From Acidisphaera sp. L21 (lineage in GTDB: Bacteria; Pseudomonadota; Alphaproteobacteria; Acetobacterales; Acetobacteraceae), in contig NZ_LMUY01000020.1 of the NCBI RefSeq assembly GCF_009765685.1, positions 1 to 58,741 on the forward strand: 58,741 nucleotides of DNA, read 5' to 3'. Each line of letters starts with the position of its first letter. Position 1 is the first letter of the stretch. The position numbers and the translations under genes were made by a program. Below the pieces are notes generated by a model. It saw only the letters and a program-made list of their open reading frames with translations, did not search any database and was not told the DNA's origin. Below are positions 9,625 through 19,110 of the stretch, in pieces.

Positions 9625-10566
9625 GTGCTGCAACTGATCGCCCGGCGGCTTGGCCATACAGCGCTGACGCTGCTGGCGATGTCGCTGGCCGTCTTCATCG
9701 GCACCAACCTGCTGCCCGGTGACGTCGCAGACGCCCTGTTGGGCCAGGCCGCGACGCCGGAGGCCACCGCCGCCTTGCGCACCGCCCTGCACCTGAACGA
9801 GTCCGCGCCTCTTCGCTACCTGCATTGGCTGGCTGGACTCATGACAGGGGATTTCGGCCAATCACTCGCCAGCCACATCTCGGTCGCCCAACTCATCGGC
9901 TCCCGCTTAGGCAACTCCCTCCTGTTGGCCGGGCTGACGGCGGCACTATCAATCCCCGTATCGCTGGCGCTCGGGATCACCGCCGCTGTCTGGCGCGGCA
10001 CCCTGTTCGACCGCATCACCGCGATTGGCACCATCGCCGCCGTCTCGGTGCCGGACTTCCTCGTCGCCACCGTGGCGGTGATCCTCTTCGCGGTCGAACT
10101 GCAGTGGTTCCCCGCTTTGTCCACGCCGAGGATCGCGTCCATCCCAGAGCTGTTCAGCAGCTTCACCCTGCCGGTGCTGACCCTGTCCCTGGCGGTGGTG
10201 GCACAGATGAGCCGCATGACGCGAGCGGCATTGGTCGGCATCCTGGACTCCAGCTACGTCGAAATGGCGCGACTGAAGGGCCTGCGCCCCGGCCGCATCG
10301 TGTTGCGCCATGCCCTACCGAACGCCGCCGGCCCCATCGCCAACGCCGCCGCGCTGAGCCTGTCCTCCCTACTCGGCGGCGTCATCATCGTGGAGGTGGT
10401 GTTCAACTACCCGGGCCTCGCCAAGCTGATGGTCGACGCGGTCAGCACCCGGGACATGCCGCTGATCCAGGCCTGCGCCATGCTGTTCTGCCTGGGATAC
10501 ATGGTGTTGGTGCTGCTGGCCGATATCTGCTCCATCGCCACCAACCCGCGCCTGCGCCCAGCATGA
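9625..10566 (+). CDS. Dipeptide/oligopeptide-type ABC transporter permease (DppB class)
   Basis: A 313-residue inner-membrane permease of the BPD_transp_1 family. It has the N-terminal RRLGHTALTLLAMSLAVF helix, a periplasmic segment, five further helices and the EAA loop EMARLKGLRPGRIVLRHALP near residues 212-231. The start is a GTG at 9625; no in-frame ATG fits better and no clear Shine-Dalgarno is seen. It forms the channel with the next gene's product. The operon continues through the second permease and the ATPase, overlapping by four bases. Confidence 0.9.
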   Translation: MLQLIARRLGHTALTLLAMSLAVFIGTNLLPGDVADALLGQAATPEATAALRTALHLNESAPLRYLHWLAGLMTGDFGQSLASHISVAQLIGSRLGNSLLLAGLTAALSIPVSLALGITAAVWRGTLFDRITAIGTIAAVSVPDFLVATVAVILFAVELQWFPALSTPRIASIPELFSSFTLPVLTLSLAVVAQMSRMTRAALVGILDSSYVEMARLKGLRPGRIVLRHALPNAAGPIANAAALSLSSLLGGVIIVEVVFNYPGLAKLMVDAVSTRDMPLIQACAMLFCLGYMVLVLLADICSIATNPRLRPA

Positions 10567-11402
10567 GCGACACCGCACTGCGCCCCGCGCGCTTTCGCTA
10601 CGGCGCGGTGCTGCCGGGTTGGATTGGCCTGGCGGTGGTGGTGTTCTGGCTTGCCGTCGCCCTGCTCGCACCCATCATCGCACCGCACCCGGCTGGCGCC
10701 ATCCTGCGCGTCGGCACACTTGCCCCCGCCTCCGCAGCCGCACCGTTCGGCACCGATTTCCTCGGCCGCGACATGCTCAGCCGCGTAATCTACGGCGCCC
10801 GCTACACCGTAGGATTGTCCTTGCTCGCCGCCATCTGCGCCTCCGCCATCGGCTCGGTGCTGGGCATCCTCGCAGCCGTGCGCGGCGGCTGGACCGACGG
10901 CGTGCTCAGCCGCACGTCGGACGCGCTGATCTCCCTGCCCCACCTGATGTTCGCCCTGGTGATCGTGGCCGCACTCGGCTCCTCCTTGCCCGTGTTGGTG
11001 GGGCTGGTCGCGTTCAGCTACATTCCCGGCGCCTTCCGCATCGCCCGATCGCTGGCGGCCAACGTCAACGCGATGGATTTCATCCAGGTCGCTCGCGCCC
11101 GCGGCGAAGGCACGCCCTATATCGTGCTGCACGAAATCCTCCCCAACATCCTACTGCCCGTGCTCACCGATTTCGGCCTGCGCTTCGTCTTCTCCGTACT
11201 CCTCCTCAGCGGCCTGAGCTTCCTCGGCCTCGGCGTGCAGCCGCCCAACGCCGACCTCGGCGCCCTGGTCCGCGAGAATATCGAGGGCATCTACGACGCC
11301 GCCCCCGCCGTGATCGTCCCCGCCATCGCCATCGCCACGCTGACCATCGCGGTGAACCTCGCTATCGACGGCCTGCTCGGCCGCAGCCGGCTCACGGATT
11401 GA
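10563..11402 (+). CDS. Dipeptide/oligopeptide-type ABC transporter permease (DppC class)
   Basis: A 279-residue second permease. It shows the family hallmarks FGTDFLGRDMLSRVIYGAR after the first helix and the EAA loop VARARGEGTPYIVLHEILP. SGLSFLGLGVQPPNADLG near the end is typical of DppC/OppC. The ATG at 10563 overlaps the stop of the first permease. It pairs with that protein to form the membrane channel. Confidence 0.92.
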   Translation: MSDTALRPARFRYGAVLPGWIGLAVVVFWLAVALLAPIIAPHPAGAILRVGTLAPASAAAPFGTDFLGRDMLSRVIYGARYTVGLSLLAAICASAIGSVLGILAAVRGGWTDGVLSRTSDALISLPHLMFALVIVAALGSSLPVLVGLVAFSYIPGAFRIARSLAANVNAMDFIQVARARGEGTPYIVLHEILPNILLPVLTDFGLRFVFSVLLLSGLSFLGLGVQPPNADLGALVRENIEGIYDAAPAVIVPAIAIATLTIAVNLAIDGLLGRSRLTD

Positions 11403-13240
11403 TGGGCGCGCAGGTCGAGGTCGCCGGCCTCTGCATTGCCGCGCGTCGTGCGTCTGGCGCCGAGGCTGACATCGTCCACGACGTCAGCTTCTCCGCCGCG
11501 GCCGGGGAGGTGGTGGCGCTCATCGGCGAGTCCGGCTCCGGCAAAACCACTACGGCCCTTGCCCTGCTCGGATACGCGCGCCCCGGCTGCCGCATTCGCG
11601 CCGGCCGCATCCACGTCGGCGGCACCGACGTGCGGGCGTTGCGCCCCGCCGACATGCCGGGCTTCCGCGGCCGCCGCGTGTCCTACATCGCCCAAAGCGC
11701 CGCCGCCGCCTTCAACCCGGCGCACACGCTGATGCAACAGGTCACCGAAGGCGCCATCATCCGCGGCCTGTCCCCCCGCGCCGCCCACATCAAGGCGGTC
11801 GGCCTGTTCCACAGCCTGGCCCTCCCCGACCCCGACCGCATCGGCCGTCGCTATCCGCACCAAGTCTCCGGCGGCCAATTGCAGCGCGTCATGGCAGCCA
11901 TGGCGCTGATGACCGACCCGGAGTTGGTGGTGCTGGACGAACCCACCACCGCGCTCGACGTCACCACCCAGGTGGAGGTCCTGCGCGCCTTCCGCGCCGC
12001 CGTGCGCGAGCGTGGAGCCACGGCCGTGTACGTGTCGCACGATCTGGCCGTAGTCGCGCAGATGGCCGACCAGATCGTGGTGCTGCGCGGCGGCCGGGTG
12101 CAGGAGATCGGCGCCACCGCCCGCATCCTGTCCGCCCCCGAAAACCCCTACACGCAAAGCCTGCTGGACGCCGCCCCCTCCATCCACACCCCGCCCACCG
12201 CCGCCAAGCCACCAAAGCCCGCCCCCCCAGTGCTGGAGGCAGATGCGCTCGCCGCCAGCTACGGCGGCCCAGTGGGCGTCCCGGTGCTGCGAGAAATTGG
12301 GCTGCGACTGCTGCCTGGCGCCGTGCTGGGTGTGATCGGCGAATCCGGCTCCGGCAAAAGCACGCTGGCCAGGGTGCTGACCGGTCTCCTGCCCGCACAT
12401 GGCGGCACGGTCCGGCTGTCCGGCACTGTGCTTCCCCCCGCCGCCGCGGACCGCACCGCGGACCAGTTGCGCCAGATGCAAATCGTCTTCCAGATGGCCG
12501 ACACGGCGCTGAACCCGGCGCATTCCGTCGGCCGCCTGCTGGCCCGCCCACTCACCTTCTACCATCGCATGGGTGGCGCCGCGCGGGAGCGCCGGGTCGC
12601 AGAATTGCTGGACATGGTGCGCCTACCCGCCAATCTCGCCACCCGCCGCCCCGCCGAACTGTCCGGCGGCCAGAAGCAACGCGTGAACCTGGCCCGCGCC
12701 CTCGCCGCCGACCCGGCGTTGCTCATCTGCGACGAAGTCACCTCCGCCCTGGACACGGTGGTCGCCGCCGCCGTGCTGGATCTGCTGGCGGAGCTTCGGC
12801 GGGAATTAGGCCTAGCCATGGTGTTCATCAGCCACGACCTAGCCACTGTGCGCAGCATCGCCGACGACGTGATGATCATGTATGCCGGTCGGGCCGTGCA
12901 ATACGGCAGCCGCGCCGCCCTCGCGCGCGGTCCCATTCATCCATACGCCGATCTGCTCGCCGCCTCCGTGCCCGAACTGCGCACCGGCTGGCTGGACGGG
13001 CTACCTCCGGCGACCGAAGGCACATCACCCGGGGCCGCGCGCGTCGTTGCCAACGAAAGCTGCGCCTTCTTCGATCGCTGTCCCGTCCGCCTGCCCGGGC
13101 TGTGCGACACCACGCCAACCCCCACCCAAACGCTCTCCACCGGCGCCACCATTCGCTGCACCCAGCCGGAGGCCGAGTTACTTCGGCTCGGCAGCGCAAT
13201 CACCAGCGCCAAGGCCACGTCGGCCCAACCCGTGACGTAA
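11402..13240 (+). CDS. Fused double ATP-binding protein of the peptide ABC transporter (DppD-DppF)
   Basis: A 612-residue protein with two complete ABC ATPase domains. The first (about residues 1-265) has GESGSGKTT, VSGGQLQRV and VVLDEPTTALD. The second (about 280-530) has GESGSGKST, LSGGQKQRV and LICDEVTSALD. The C-terminus carries the oligo_HPY cysteine motif (CAFFDRCP...LCD) of peptide transporters. Fusion of the usual two subunits is common in alphaproteobacteria. The ATG at 11402 overlaps the preceding stop (TGATG). Confidence 0.92.
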   Translation: MGAQVEVAGLCIAARRASGAEADIVHDVSFSAAAGEVVALIGESGSGKTTTALALLGYARPGCRIRAGRIHVGGTDVRALRPADMPGFRGRRVSYIAQSAAAAFNPAHTLMQQVTEGAIIRGLSPRAAHIKAVGLFHSLALPDPDRIGRRYPHQVSGGQLQRVMAAMALMTDPELVVLDEPTTALDVTTQVEVLRAFRAAVRERGATAVYVSHDLAVVAQMADQIVVLRGGRVQEIGATARILSAPENPYTQSLLDAAPSIHTPPTAAKPPKPAPPVLEADALAASYGGPVGVPVLREIGLRLLPGAVLGVIGESGSGKSTLARVLTGLLPAHGGTVRLSGTVLPPAAADRTADQLRQMQIVFQMADTALNPAHSVGRLLARPLTFYHRMGGAARERRVAELLDMVRLPANLATRRPAELSGGQKQRVNLARALAADPALLICDEVTSALDTVVAAAVLDLLAELRRELGLAMVFISHDLATVRSIADDVMIMYAGRAVQYGSRAALARGPIHPYADLLAASVPELRTGWLDGLPPATEGTSPGAARVVANESCAFFDRCPVRLPGLCDTTPTPTQTLSTGATIRCTQPEAELLRLGSAITSAKATSAQPVT

Positions 13241-13251
13241 GGACCACCTCC

Positions 13252-15303
13252 GTGAGCGCATCCCTCCAACAGCCGGTCCGGCTGAACGACCCGCTGCTGC
13301 AACCGCTGCAGATCCGCCATCTCCGCCTGCGCAACCGGGTGATGAGCACCAGCCACGCCGCCACGCACGACGTCGGCGGCATGCCGATGGAGAAATACCA
13401 GCGCTACCACGAGGAAAAGGCCAAGGGCGGCATCGCGCTGACCATGTTCGGCGGCTCCTCGATGGTTTCGCCCGATTCCAGTTGGGGCGGCGGCCAGATC
13501 AACGTCTCCACCGACGAGATCATCCCCTACCTCCAGCAATTCTCCACCCGCATCCACGGCCACGGCGCCGCCATCATGTGCCAGATCTCCCATCTCGGCC
13601 GCCGCGCCACCTCGGCCGCGACGAACTGGCTGCCCACCATGGGCCCCTCCGCCATCCGCGAAACCCGGCACCGTGACTTCCCGCGCGAGATGGACCGCCA
13701 CGACATCGACCGCGTCATCCGCGCCTATGCCGACGCCGCGCTCCGCTGCAAGGAAGGCGGCCTCGACGGGATCGAGACGGTCACCGGCGGCCACCTCATC
13801 GGCCAATTCCTCTCCCCCCGCACCAACCGCCGCACTGACGAATTCGGCGGCTCCACCGCCAACCGCGCTCGCTTCGGCATCATGGTGCACGAGGCGATCC
13901 GCCGCCGGGTCGGCGACGACTTCCTCGCCGGCATCCGTTTCGTGGTGGATGAGGGCACGGAGGACGGGATCGATTTCGACGAATGCGTCCGCCTCGCCCG
14001 ACTCTTGGAATCCGAAGGCACGATCGATTTCTTCAACGCCATTTTCGGCCGAATGGACACCGACCTGTCCCTGGCCGAACACAACATGCCCGGCATGTCG
14101 CAACCGCTCACGCCCTTTCTCGCCACGGTCGGCGCCTTCAAGCGCGAGACGAAACTCCCCGTCTTCCACGCCGCCCGCATTCCGGACGTCGCCTCCGCCC
14201 GCCACGCCATCGCCGAAGGCCTGCTGGACATGGTGGCGATGACCCGCGCCCACATGGCCGACCCGCAAATCGTCAACAAGCTGATGCGCGGCGAGGAAGA
14301 ACGCATTCGCCCCTGCGTAGGCGCGTCCTATTGCATGTACAAGAAGACCAACTGCATCCACAACCCCGCCACCGGGCGCGAGCAGACAATGCCGCAGATC
14401 ATTGCCCCCGCCACAACACCCGGACGCCGGGTCGTCATCGTCGGCGGCGGCCCGGCCGGGCTGGAGGCCGCCCGCGTCGCCGCCGAACGCGGCCACCAGG
14501 TCATCCTGTTCGAAGCCGCCAGCCGCCTGGGCGGCCAATTGCTGCTGGCCACCCGCGCAAGCTGGCGCCGCGACCTGATCGCCATCGTCGACTGGCGCGT
14601 CGCCGAACTCGCCCGCCTCGGCGTAGAAGTGCGGCTGGACCAATACGCCACCGAGTCCGAGATCCTGGCGGGGCATCCGGACGCCGTGATCGTCGCCACC
14701 GGCGGCATGCCGAACACCGCCTGGCTGGACGGCGCCGAACATTGCACCACCACCTGGGACGTACTGTCCAACACGGTCGAGGCGCGGGACGACGTCCTGA
14801 TCTATGACGGCACCGGCCGCCACCAGGCCGTCTCCTGCGCGCTGCACCTCGCCGAACACGGCCGCGCGGTCCAATTCGTCACCATCGACGACAATGTCGG
14901 GGCAGAGATGGAGTACAACGCCCGCGTCGTCTACCGCAAACGCTTCGCCCAGCACGGCGTCCGCTCCACCATCGACCACACGCTGCTGCACGTGCGTCCC
15001 GCCGGCAACCGCCTCGTCGCCACCTTCCGCCACGAACTGACGGGCGAGATCATGGAACTTACCGCATCGCAGATCGTGATCGAGAACGGCACGCTGCCGG
15101 TGGATGACGCCTACCAGGCGCTGCGAGACCAATCGTGCAACACCGGCATCACGGACATCGACGCCCTGCTCTCCGGCGCACCACAACAACCGAAGCCGCC
15201 AACGGATAGCGCGTTCGAACTGCACCGGATCGGCGACGCCGTCACCAGCCGCGGCGTGCATGCCGCCATCTACGACGCGATGCGGCTGTGCATGGCGCTA
15301 TAG
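13252..15303 (+). CDS. Old-yellow-enzyme/FAD two-domain oxidoreductase (N-demethylase-like)
   Basis: A 683-residue protein. Residues ~10-345 form an FMN TIM barrel (GGHLIGQFLSPRTNRRTDEF), followed by a short Fe-S region and a C-terminal FAD/NAD(P) domain with VVIVGGGPAGLEAARVAAERG. This is the architecture of trimethylamine and dimethylglycine dehydrogenases and of N-methylproline (stachydrine) demethylases. The cysteine region reads C355-x5-C361-x6-C368, so the usual CxxC step is absent and the loop is short. The GTG at 13252 is preceded by AAGGA. It lies 11 bases after the ABC ATPase gene, so its substrate is probably the transported compound or a derivative. Confidence 0.85.
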   Translation: MSASLQQPVRLNDPLLQPLQIRHLRLRNRVMSTSHAATHDVGGMPMEKYQRYHEEKAKGGIALTMFGGSSMVSPDSSWGGGQINVSTDEIIPYLQQFSTRIHGHGAAIMCQISHLGRRATSAATNWLPTMGPSAIRETRHRDFPREMDRHDIDRVIRAYADAALRCKEGGLDGIETVTGGHLIGQFLSPRTNRRTDEFGGSTANRARFGIMVHEAIRRRVGDDFLAGIRFVVDEGTEDGIDFDECVRLARLLESEGTIDFFNAIFGRMDTDLSLAEHNMPGMSQPLTPFLATVGAFKRETKLPVFHAARIPDVASARHAIAEGLLDMVAMTRAHMADPQIVNKLMRGEEERIRPCVGASYCMYKKTNCIHNPATGREQTMPQIIAPATTPGRRVVIVGGGPAGLEAARVAAERGHQVILFEAASRLGGQLLLATRASWRRDLIAIVDWRVAELARLGVEVRLDQYATESEILAGHPDAVIVATGGMPNTAWLDGAEHCTTTWDVLSNTVEARDDVLIYDGTGRHQAVSCALHLAEHGRAVQFVTIDDNVGAEMEYNARVVYRKRFAQHGVRSTIDHTLLHVRPAGNRLVATFRHELTGEIMELTASQIVIENGTLPVDDAYQALRDQSCNTGITDIDALLSGAPQQPKPPTDSAFELHRIGDAVTSRGVHAAIYDAMRLCMAL

Positions 15304-15306
15304 CCG

Positions 15307-16098
15307 CTATCCCAACGCCTGGCTGGCCAGGGCAAACCGACGCGCCGGACCAATCGGTTCGGGCCAGGTCCCGGTGCGCATGATCTGCACCGGTTCCACG
15401 CTGCGCAGACCCAGCGCCGTCATCTCCGCCGCCAGCGTGCCGGCCGGAACGTCCAACCGCAGGAACCCGGGTTCGGCCAACGCGTGCAACAGGGCCGCGC
15501 CCGTCGCCCCATCGGGCGCAACCATCGGCCCGATCAACTGACCACGGCCAAACGCGCGACGCATCGCGTAGGCGCCGCCCATCACCATCACCGCGGCGTC
15601 CGCCATGCACGCATCCACCACCGCCGCCCGTTGCAACCCGGTCGCCGCCGCGTCCAACCGCACAATCGCCGCCCGATCCGCGGCAGTCCCACGCCGAACC
15701 GGCAACCCCGGCGCGTCCGCTCGGGTCACCACGCCCTGCCACTGCTCGACCACCCCAGCCACCGCGAACCCCAGCGACGCATACAGCGGCGCCCCCTCCA
15801 CCGTCGCGTGCAACACCAAACTGCGCGGGCCAGCCTGCGCCATTACCCGGCGCATCATCTGCCGCCCGATCCCCCGCCCCTGCAGCCCCGGCGCCACCTG
15901 CACCAACCCGATCGAGGCATGGTCCGGCCCTAGCGGAAACCACACCGCCGTCCCCGCCAGCGCACCGTCCTCCCGCCACGCCACGCCATGCCCCAACCGC
16001 AACAACATCGCCCAATCCGCCACCCGATGCGGCCACCCGAACCCGGCCGACAAACCGGCCGCCGCAACCGCATCATCCGCCCGCAACGCGTCGATCAT
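15307..16098 (-). CDS. GNAT-family N-acetyltransferase (two GNAT domains)
   Basis: A 263-residue acetyltransferase. The first domain has the acetyl-CoA motif VQVAPGLQGRGIGRQMMRRV near residues 68-87 and ATVEGAPLYASLGF. The second half resembles the acetyltransferase_18 extension (MVAPDGATGAALLHAL). I chose the ATG at 16098 because GGGGGAATGG precedes it and the conserved fold starts there. It is the only minus-strand gene inside the peptide/amine locus and is convergent with the oxidoreductase gene. It may acetylate an amine of that pathway, but this is inference. Confidence 0.82.
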   Translation of the reverse strand: MIDALRADDAVAAAGLSAGFGWPHRVADWAMLLRLGHGVAWREDGALAGTAVWFPLGPDHASIGLVQVAPGLQGRGIGRQMMRRVMAQAGPRSLVLHATVEGAPLYASLGFAVAGVVEQWQGVVTRADAPGLPVRRGTAADRAAIVRLDAAATGLQRAAVVDACMADAAVMVMGGAYAMRRAFGRGQLIGPMVAPDGATGAALLHALAEPGFLRLDVPAGTLAAEMTALGLRSVEPVQIMRTGTWPEPIGPARRFALASQALG

Positions 16099-16128
16099 CC
16101 ATTCCCCCCTGCATCGCCGCACCCCGGC

Positions 16129-16146
16129 GATAAGATCATCCAAGAA
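16129..16146 (+). promoter_or_regulatory. Shared box GATAAGATCATCCAAGAA, copy 2
   Basis: Second copy of the element seen at 9553-9570, 16 of 18 bases identical, 74 bases before the binding-protein gene. TAAGAT could serve as a -10 hexamer, but no convincing -35 is found at the right distance in either copy. A binding site for a locus regulator fits better. Confidence 0.55.
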
Positions 16147-16220
16147 TCTCACCCGCCACTTAGGCAACCCCATCATCGTTGCGCCACCGGGCGCGGATCA
16201 CCGATGAGGAGAGGCCAACC

Positions 16221-17810
16221 ATGACCGACCGCGATGACCGTACCACCCTGGCGCACCTGACCGAGGCCCTGCGCCGCGGCACCGGCCGCCGCGACCTGAT
16301 GCGCTGGCTCACCCGCGCCGGCATGGGCGCCATGCTCGCCGACGCCCTCATCCTCCAGGCCAACACCGCGCACGCCCAAACCGCCAAGCCAGGTGGCAAG
16401 ATCCGCGTCGCCAGCCAATCCGCCTCCACCGCCGACACGCTCGACCCGGTGCGCGGCACCAACACCACCGACTACTCCCGCGCCTTCATGTGCTATAACG
16501 GCCTCACCCGGCTCGACGGCAAACTCGTCCCTCAACCCGAACTCGCCGAAACCTTCACCACCACCGACGCCAAGGTTTGGACCTTTAAACTCCGCGCCGG
16601 AATCACCTTCCATGACGGCTCGCCCCTCACCCCGGCGGACGTCGTCTACACCATCAACCGCGTGAAGGACCCGAAGACCGGCTCCTCCGCCCGCGCCCTC
16701 GCCACCCAAATGACGGACATCGCAGCCGACGGCCCCAGCGCCGTCCGCATCACCCTCAGCTCCCCCAACGCGGATCTGCCCGTCATCCTCGGCACCCCGC
16801 ATTTCATGATCGTCAAGGACGGCACCACCGATTTCAGCAAGGGCAACGGCACCGGCCCCTACACCGTGAAGGAGTTCTCGCCCGGCGTGCGCTCCATCGT
16901 GGTGAAAAACCCGAACTATTGGAAACCCGGCAAGCCCTACCTCGACGAGATCGAGTATTTCAGCATCGAGGACGAAACCGCCCGCGTGAACGCTATGCTC
17001 GCCGGCGACATCACCGTCGCCTCGCAAATCGGCCCCCGCGTCATCCGTCGCATCAAGGCCACGCCCGGCTACAGCATCCTGGAAACCGCATCCGGCAACT
17101 ACAACGACTTCATCTTCCGCCAGGATTCCGACCCGACCAAGAATCAGGACCTGGTCCTCGCCATCAAATACCTGTTCGACCGCGAGCAGATGCAGAACGC
17201 CCTGGGCGGCGTCGTCGGCAACGACCAACCGGTCGACCCGTCCAACCGCTACTTCAACGCCGCGCTCCCACAGCGCCCGCTCGACCTCGACAAAGCCAAA
17301 TTCCACTTTGCCAAATCCGGCCTCGGCAACACCGCGCTGCCCCTCTACGTCATGGCCGGCAACGTCATGACCGACCAGGCGGTCATCCTGCAGCAGACCG
17401 CGCTGGGCATCGGCATGAACATCGACATCCAGCGCATGCCGAAGGACGGCTACTGGGCCAACGTCTGGATGAAGCACCCCTTCACCGGCGGCAACATCAA
17501 TCCCCGCCCCAGCGCCGACTCCCTCTTCACCCTGTTCTTCAAATCCGACTCCGCCTGGAACGAGAGCGCCTGGAACAACCCGGCCTTCGACAAACTCCTC
17601 ATCGACGCCCGCGGCGAAACCGACGATGGCAAGCGCAAGCAGATGTATGGCGAGATGCAGACCATGGTGGCCGACAAGGGCGGCATCGGCATCCCCCTCT
17701 TCTCCAGCTTCTACGACGCCTACTCCAGCAAGCTGAAAGGCCTCACCCAGATCCCCACCGGCGGCATGATGGGCTTCGGCTTCGCCGAAAACGTGTGGCT
17801 GGACGCCTAG
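16221..17810 (+). CDS. Peptide-type ABC transporter substrate-binding protein, Tat-exported
   Basis: A 529-residue SBP_bac_5 protein that would deliver its ligand to the permeases encoded at 9625-11402. The N-terminus has a twin-arginine motif (GRRDLMRWLTRAG) and a hydrophobic stretch ending ANTAHAQ, so it is probably exported folded. Conserved family stretches such as TWTFKLRAGITFHDGSPLTP-like sequence near residue 125 and the NDFIFRQDSDP region are present. The ATG at 16221 follows AGGAGAGG. The gene is split from the rest of its transporter by the demethylase-like and GNAT genes but shares their upstream box. Confidence 0.9.
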   Translation: MTDRDDRTTLAHLTEALRRGTGRRDLMRWLTRAGMGAMLADALILQANTAHAQTAKPGGKIRVASQSASTADTLDPVRGTNTTDYSRAFMCYNGLTRLDGKLVPQPELAETFTTTDAKVWTFKLRAGITFHDGSPLTPADVVYTINRVKDPKTGSSARALATQMTDIAADGPSAVRITLSSPNADLPVILGTPHFMIVKDGTTDFSKGNGTGPYTVKEFSPGVRSIVVKNPNYWKPGKPYLDEIEYFSIEDETARVNAMLAGDITVASQIGPRVIRRIKATPGYSILETASGNYNDFIFRQDSDPTKNQDLVLAIKYLFDREQMQNALGGVVGNDQPVDPSNRYFNAALPQRPLDLDKAKFHFAKSGLGNTALPLYVMAGNVMTDQAVILQQTALGIGMNIDIQRMPKDGYWANVWMKHPFTGGNINPRPSADSLFTLFFKSDSAWNESAWNNPAFDKLLIDARGETDDGKRKQMYGEMQTMVADKGGIGIPLFSSFYDAYSSKLKGLTQIPTGGMMGFGFAENVWLDA

Positions 17811-17813
17811 CCC

Positions 17814-18935
17814 ATGCACGTCATCGTCGTCGGCGCGGGGATCGCGGGCCTCACCACCGCCTGGGCGCTCACCAAACGCGGCCACGCCGTCACCCTGGTG
17901 GAACAGGGCCCGATCCCCAACCCGCTCTCCGCCTCCGGGGACGAGCACCGCCTGATGCGCCGCGCGTACGGCACCGCCGACGGCTACGCCCGCCTCATCA
18001 CCGAGGCGCTCGATGCTTGGGACGAACTCTGGGCCGATCTCGGCCAATCTTTCTACGCCAACCGCGGCGTCATCGCGATCAACCAGTTCACCAACGACGG
18101 CGGCGCCGCCTTCTGCACCAGCCTCGACCGCGGCGGCTACGCCTATGACAGCTTCACCCCGCACCAGGCCGCCGAGCGCTGGCCCTACCTCGACCCGGCC
18201 ACCTTCCGCGCCGCCTATTACAGTCCGGACGGCGGCGCCCTGCTCTGCCAACGCATCGGCGCCGGGCTCGGCCAATGGCTCCGCACCAACGGCGCCACCA
18301 TTCGCGACCACACCACCGTCACCGCCGTGGACGAGGCCGCCGCCCGAATCACCCTCTCGACCGGCGAAACCCTCACCGCCGACCAGCTCGTCATCGCCGC
18401 CGGCGCCTGGACGCTCAAGCTGATGCCCGACCTCGCCGGCACCCTCACCCTCTGCCGCACCGCCGTCGTCTACCTCGACCCGCCCACCCATCTCCGCACC
18501 GCCTGGGCCAACAGCCCGGCCATCCAGAACGTCGGCGGCGCGATCTCCGGCTACGTCCTCCCCCCCATCGACGGCACGGGGCTGAAGTTTGCCGCCGGTG
18601 TCAACAAGCGCCTCACCCACGACCCGGCGGCAAAACGCACCGCCGAACCCGGCGAGGGCGAACGCCTGCGCGACCTGTTCGACGCCCCCTTCGCCAACGT
18701 GCAATCCTACGCCGTCACCAAGGTCGTCACCTGCGCCTACACCTTCACCGAGGACCACACCTTCTTCACCCGCACCCGAGGGCGCACCCTCACCCTCTCC
18801 GCCTGCTCCGGGCACGGCTACAAGTTTGGTGCCGCCGTCGGCCGCCGGGTTGCCGAAGCCGTATGCGACGGCAACCACGACCAACTCCGCCGCTGGCTGC
18901 GCGCCGAACTGCCTCCCCGCGCCCTCGCCGCCTGA
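17814..18935 (+). CDS. FAD-dependent amine/amino-acid oxidase (DAO family)
   Basis: A 373-residue flavoprotein of the DAO/monomeric sarcosine oxidase family. The FAD motif VIVVGAGIAGLTTAWALTKRG is at residues 3-23, and the C-terminus shows the flavin-anchoring ACSGHGYKFGAAVGRRVAE stretch. Enzymes of this type oxidise N-methylated or secondary amines such as sarcosine or N-methyltryptophan, releasing formaldehyde and peroxide. It starts 3 bases after the binding-protein gene and so is co-expressed with it. This supports an amine substrate for the locus. Confidence 0.87.
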   Translation: MHVIVVGAGIAGLTTAWALTKRGHAVTLVEQGPIPNPLSASGDEHRLMRRAYGTADGYARLITEALDAWDELWADLGQSFYANRGVIAINQFTNDGGAAFCTSLDRGGYAYDSFTPHQAAERWPYLDPATFRAAYYSPDGGALLCQRIGAGLGQWLRTNGATIRDHTTVTAVDEAAARITLSTGETLTADQLVIAAGAWTLKLMPDLAGTLTLCRTAVVYLDPPTHLRTAWANSPAIQNVGGAISGYVLPPIDGTGLKFAAGVNKRLTHDPAAKRTAEPGEGERLRDLFDAPFANVQSYAVTKVVTCAYTFTEDHTFFTRTRGRTLTLSACSGHGYKFGAAVGRRVAEAVCDGNHDQLRRWLRAELPPRALAA

Positions 18936-19110
18936 AGCACAAACCCCCGCCCCCGCCCCTCGAAACAGGAGAACATGCCGTCCACACGCCATGATCGGGC
19001 TTTCCTGGCGCCCCAGGCCCGTTAAGCTTTCCGCATACCAGCCCTGCAATCGGCTGGACGGGAGATACGACGGAGCCGGCCAACGACCATGGGAGCGTGC
19101 CTCATTGCTT

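Noticed and set aside
12937-15261. A minus-strand open frame of about 770 codons opposite the oxidoreductase gene
   Set aside because: The plus strand encodes clear FMN and FAD motifs. The opposite frame shows no domain and skewed composition.
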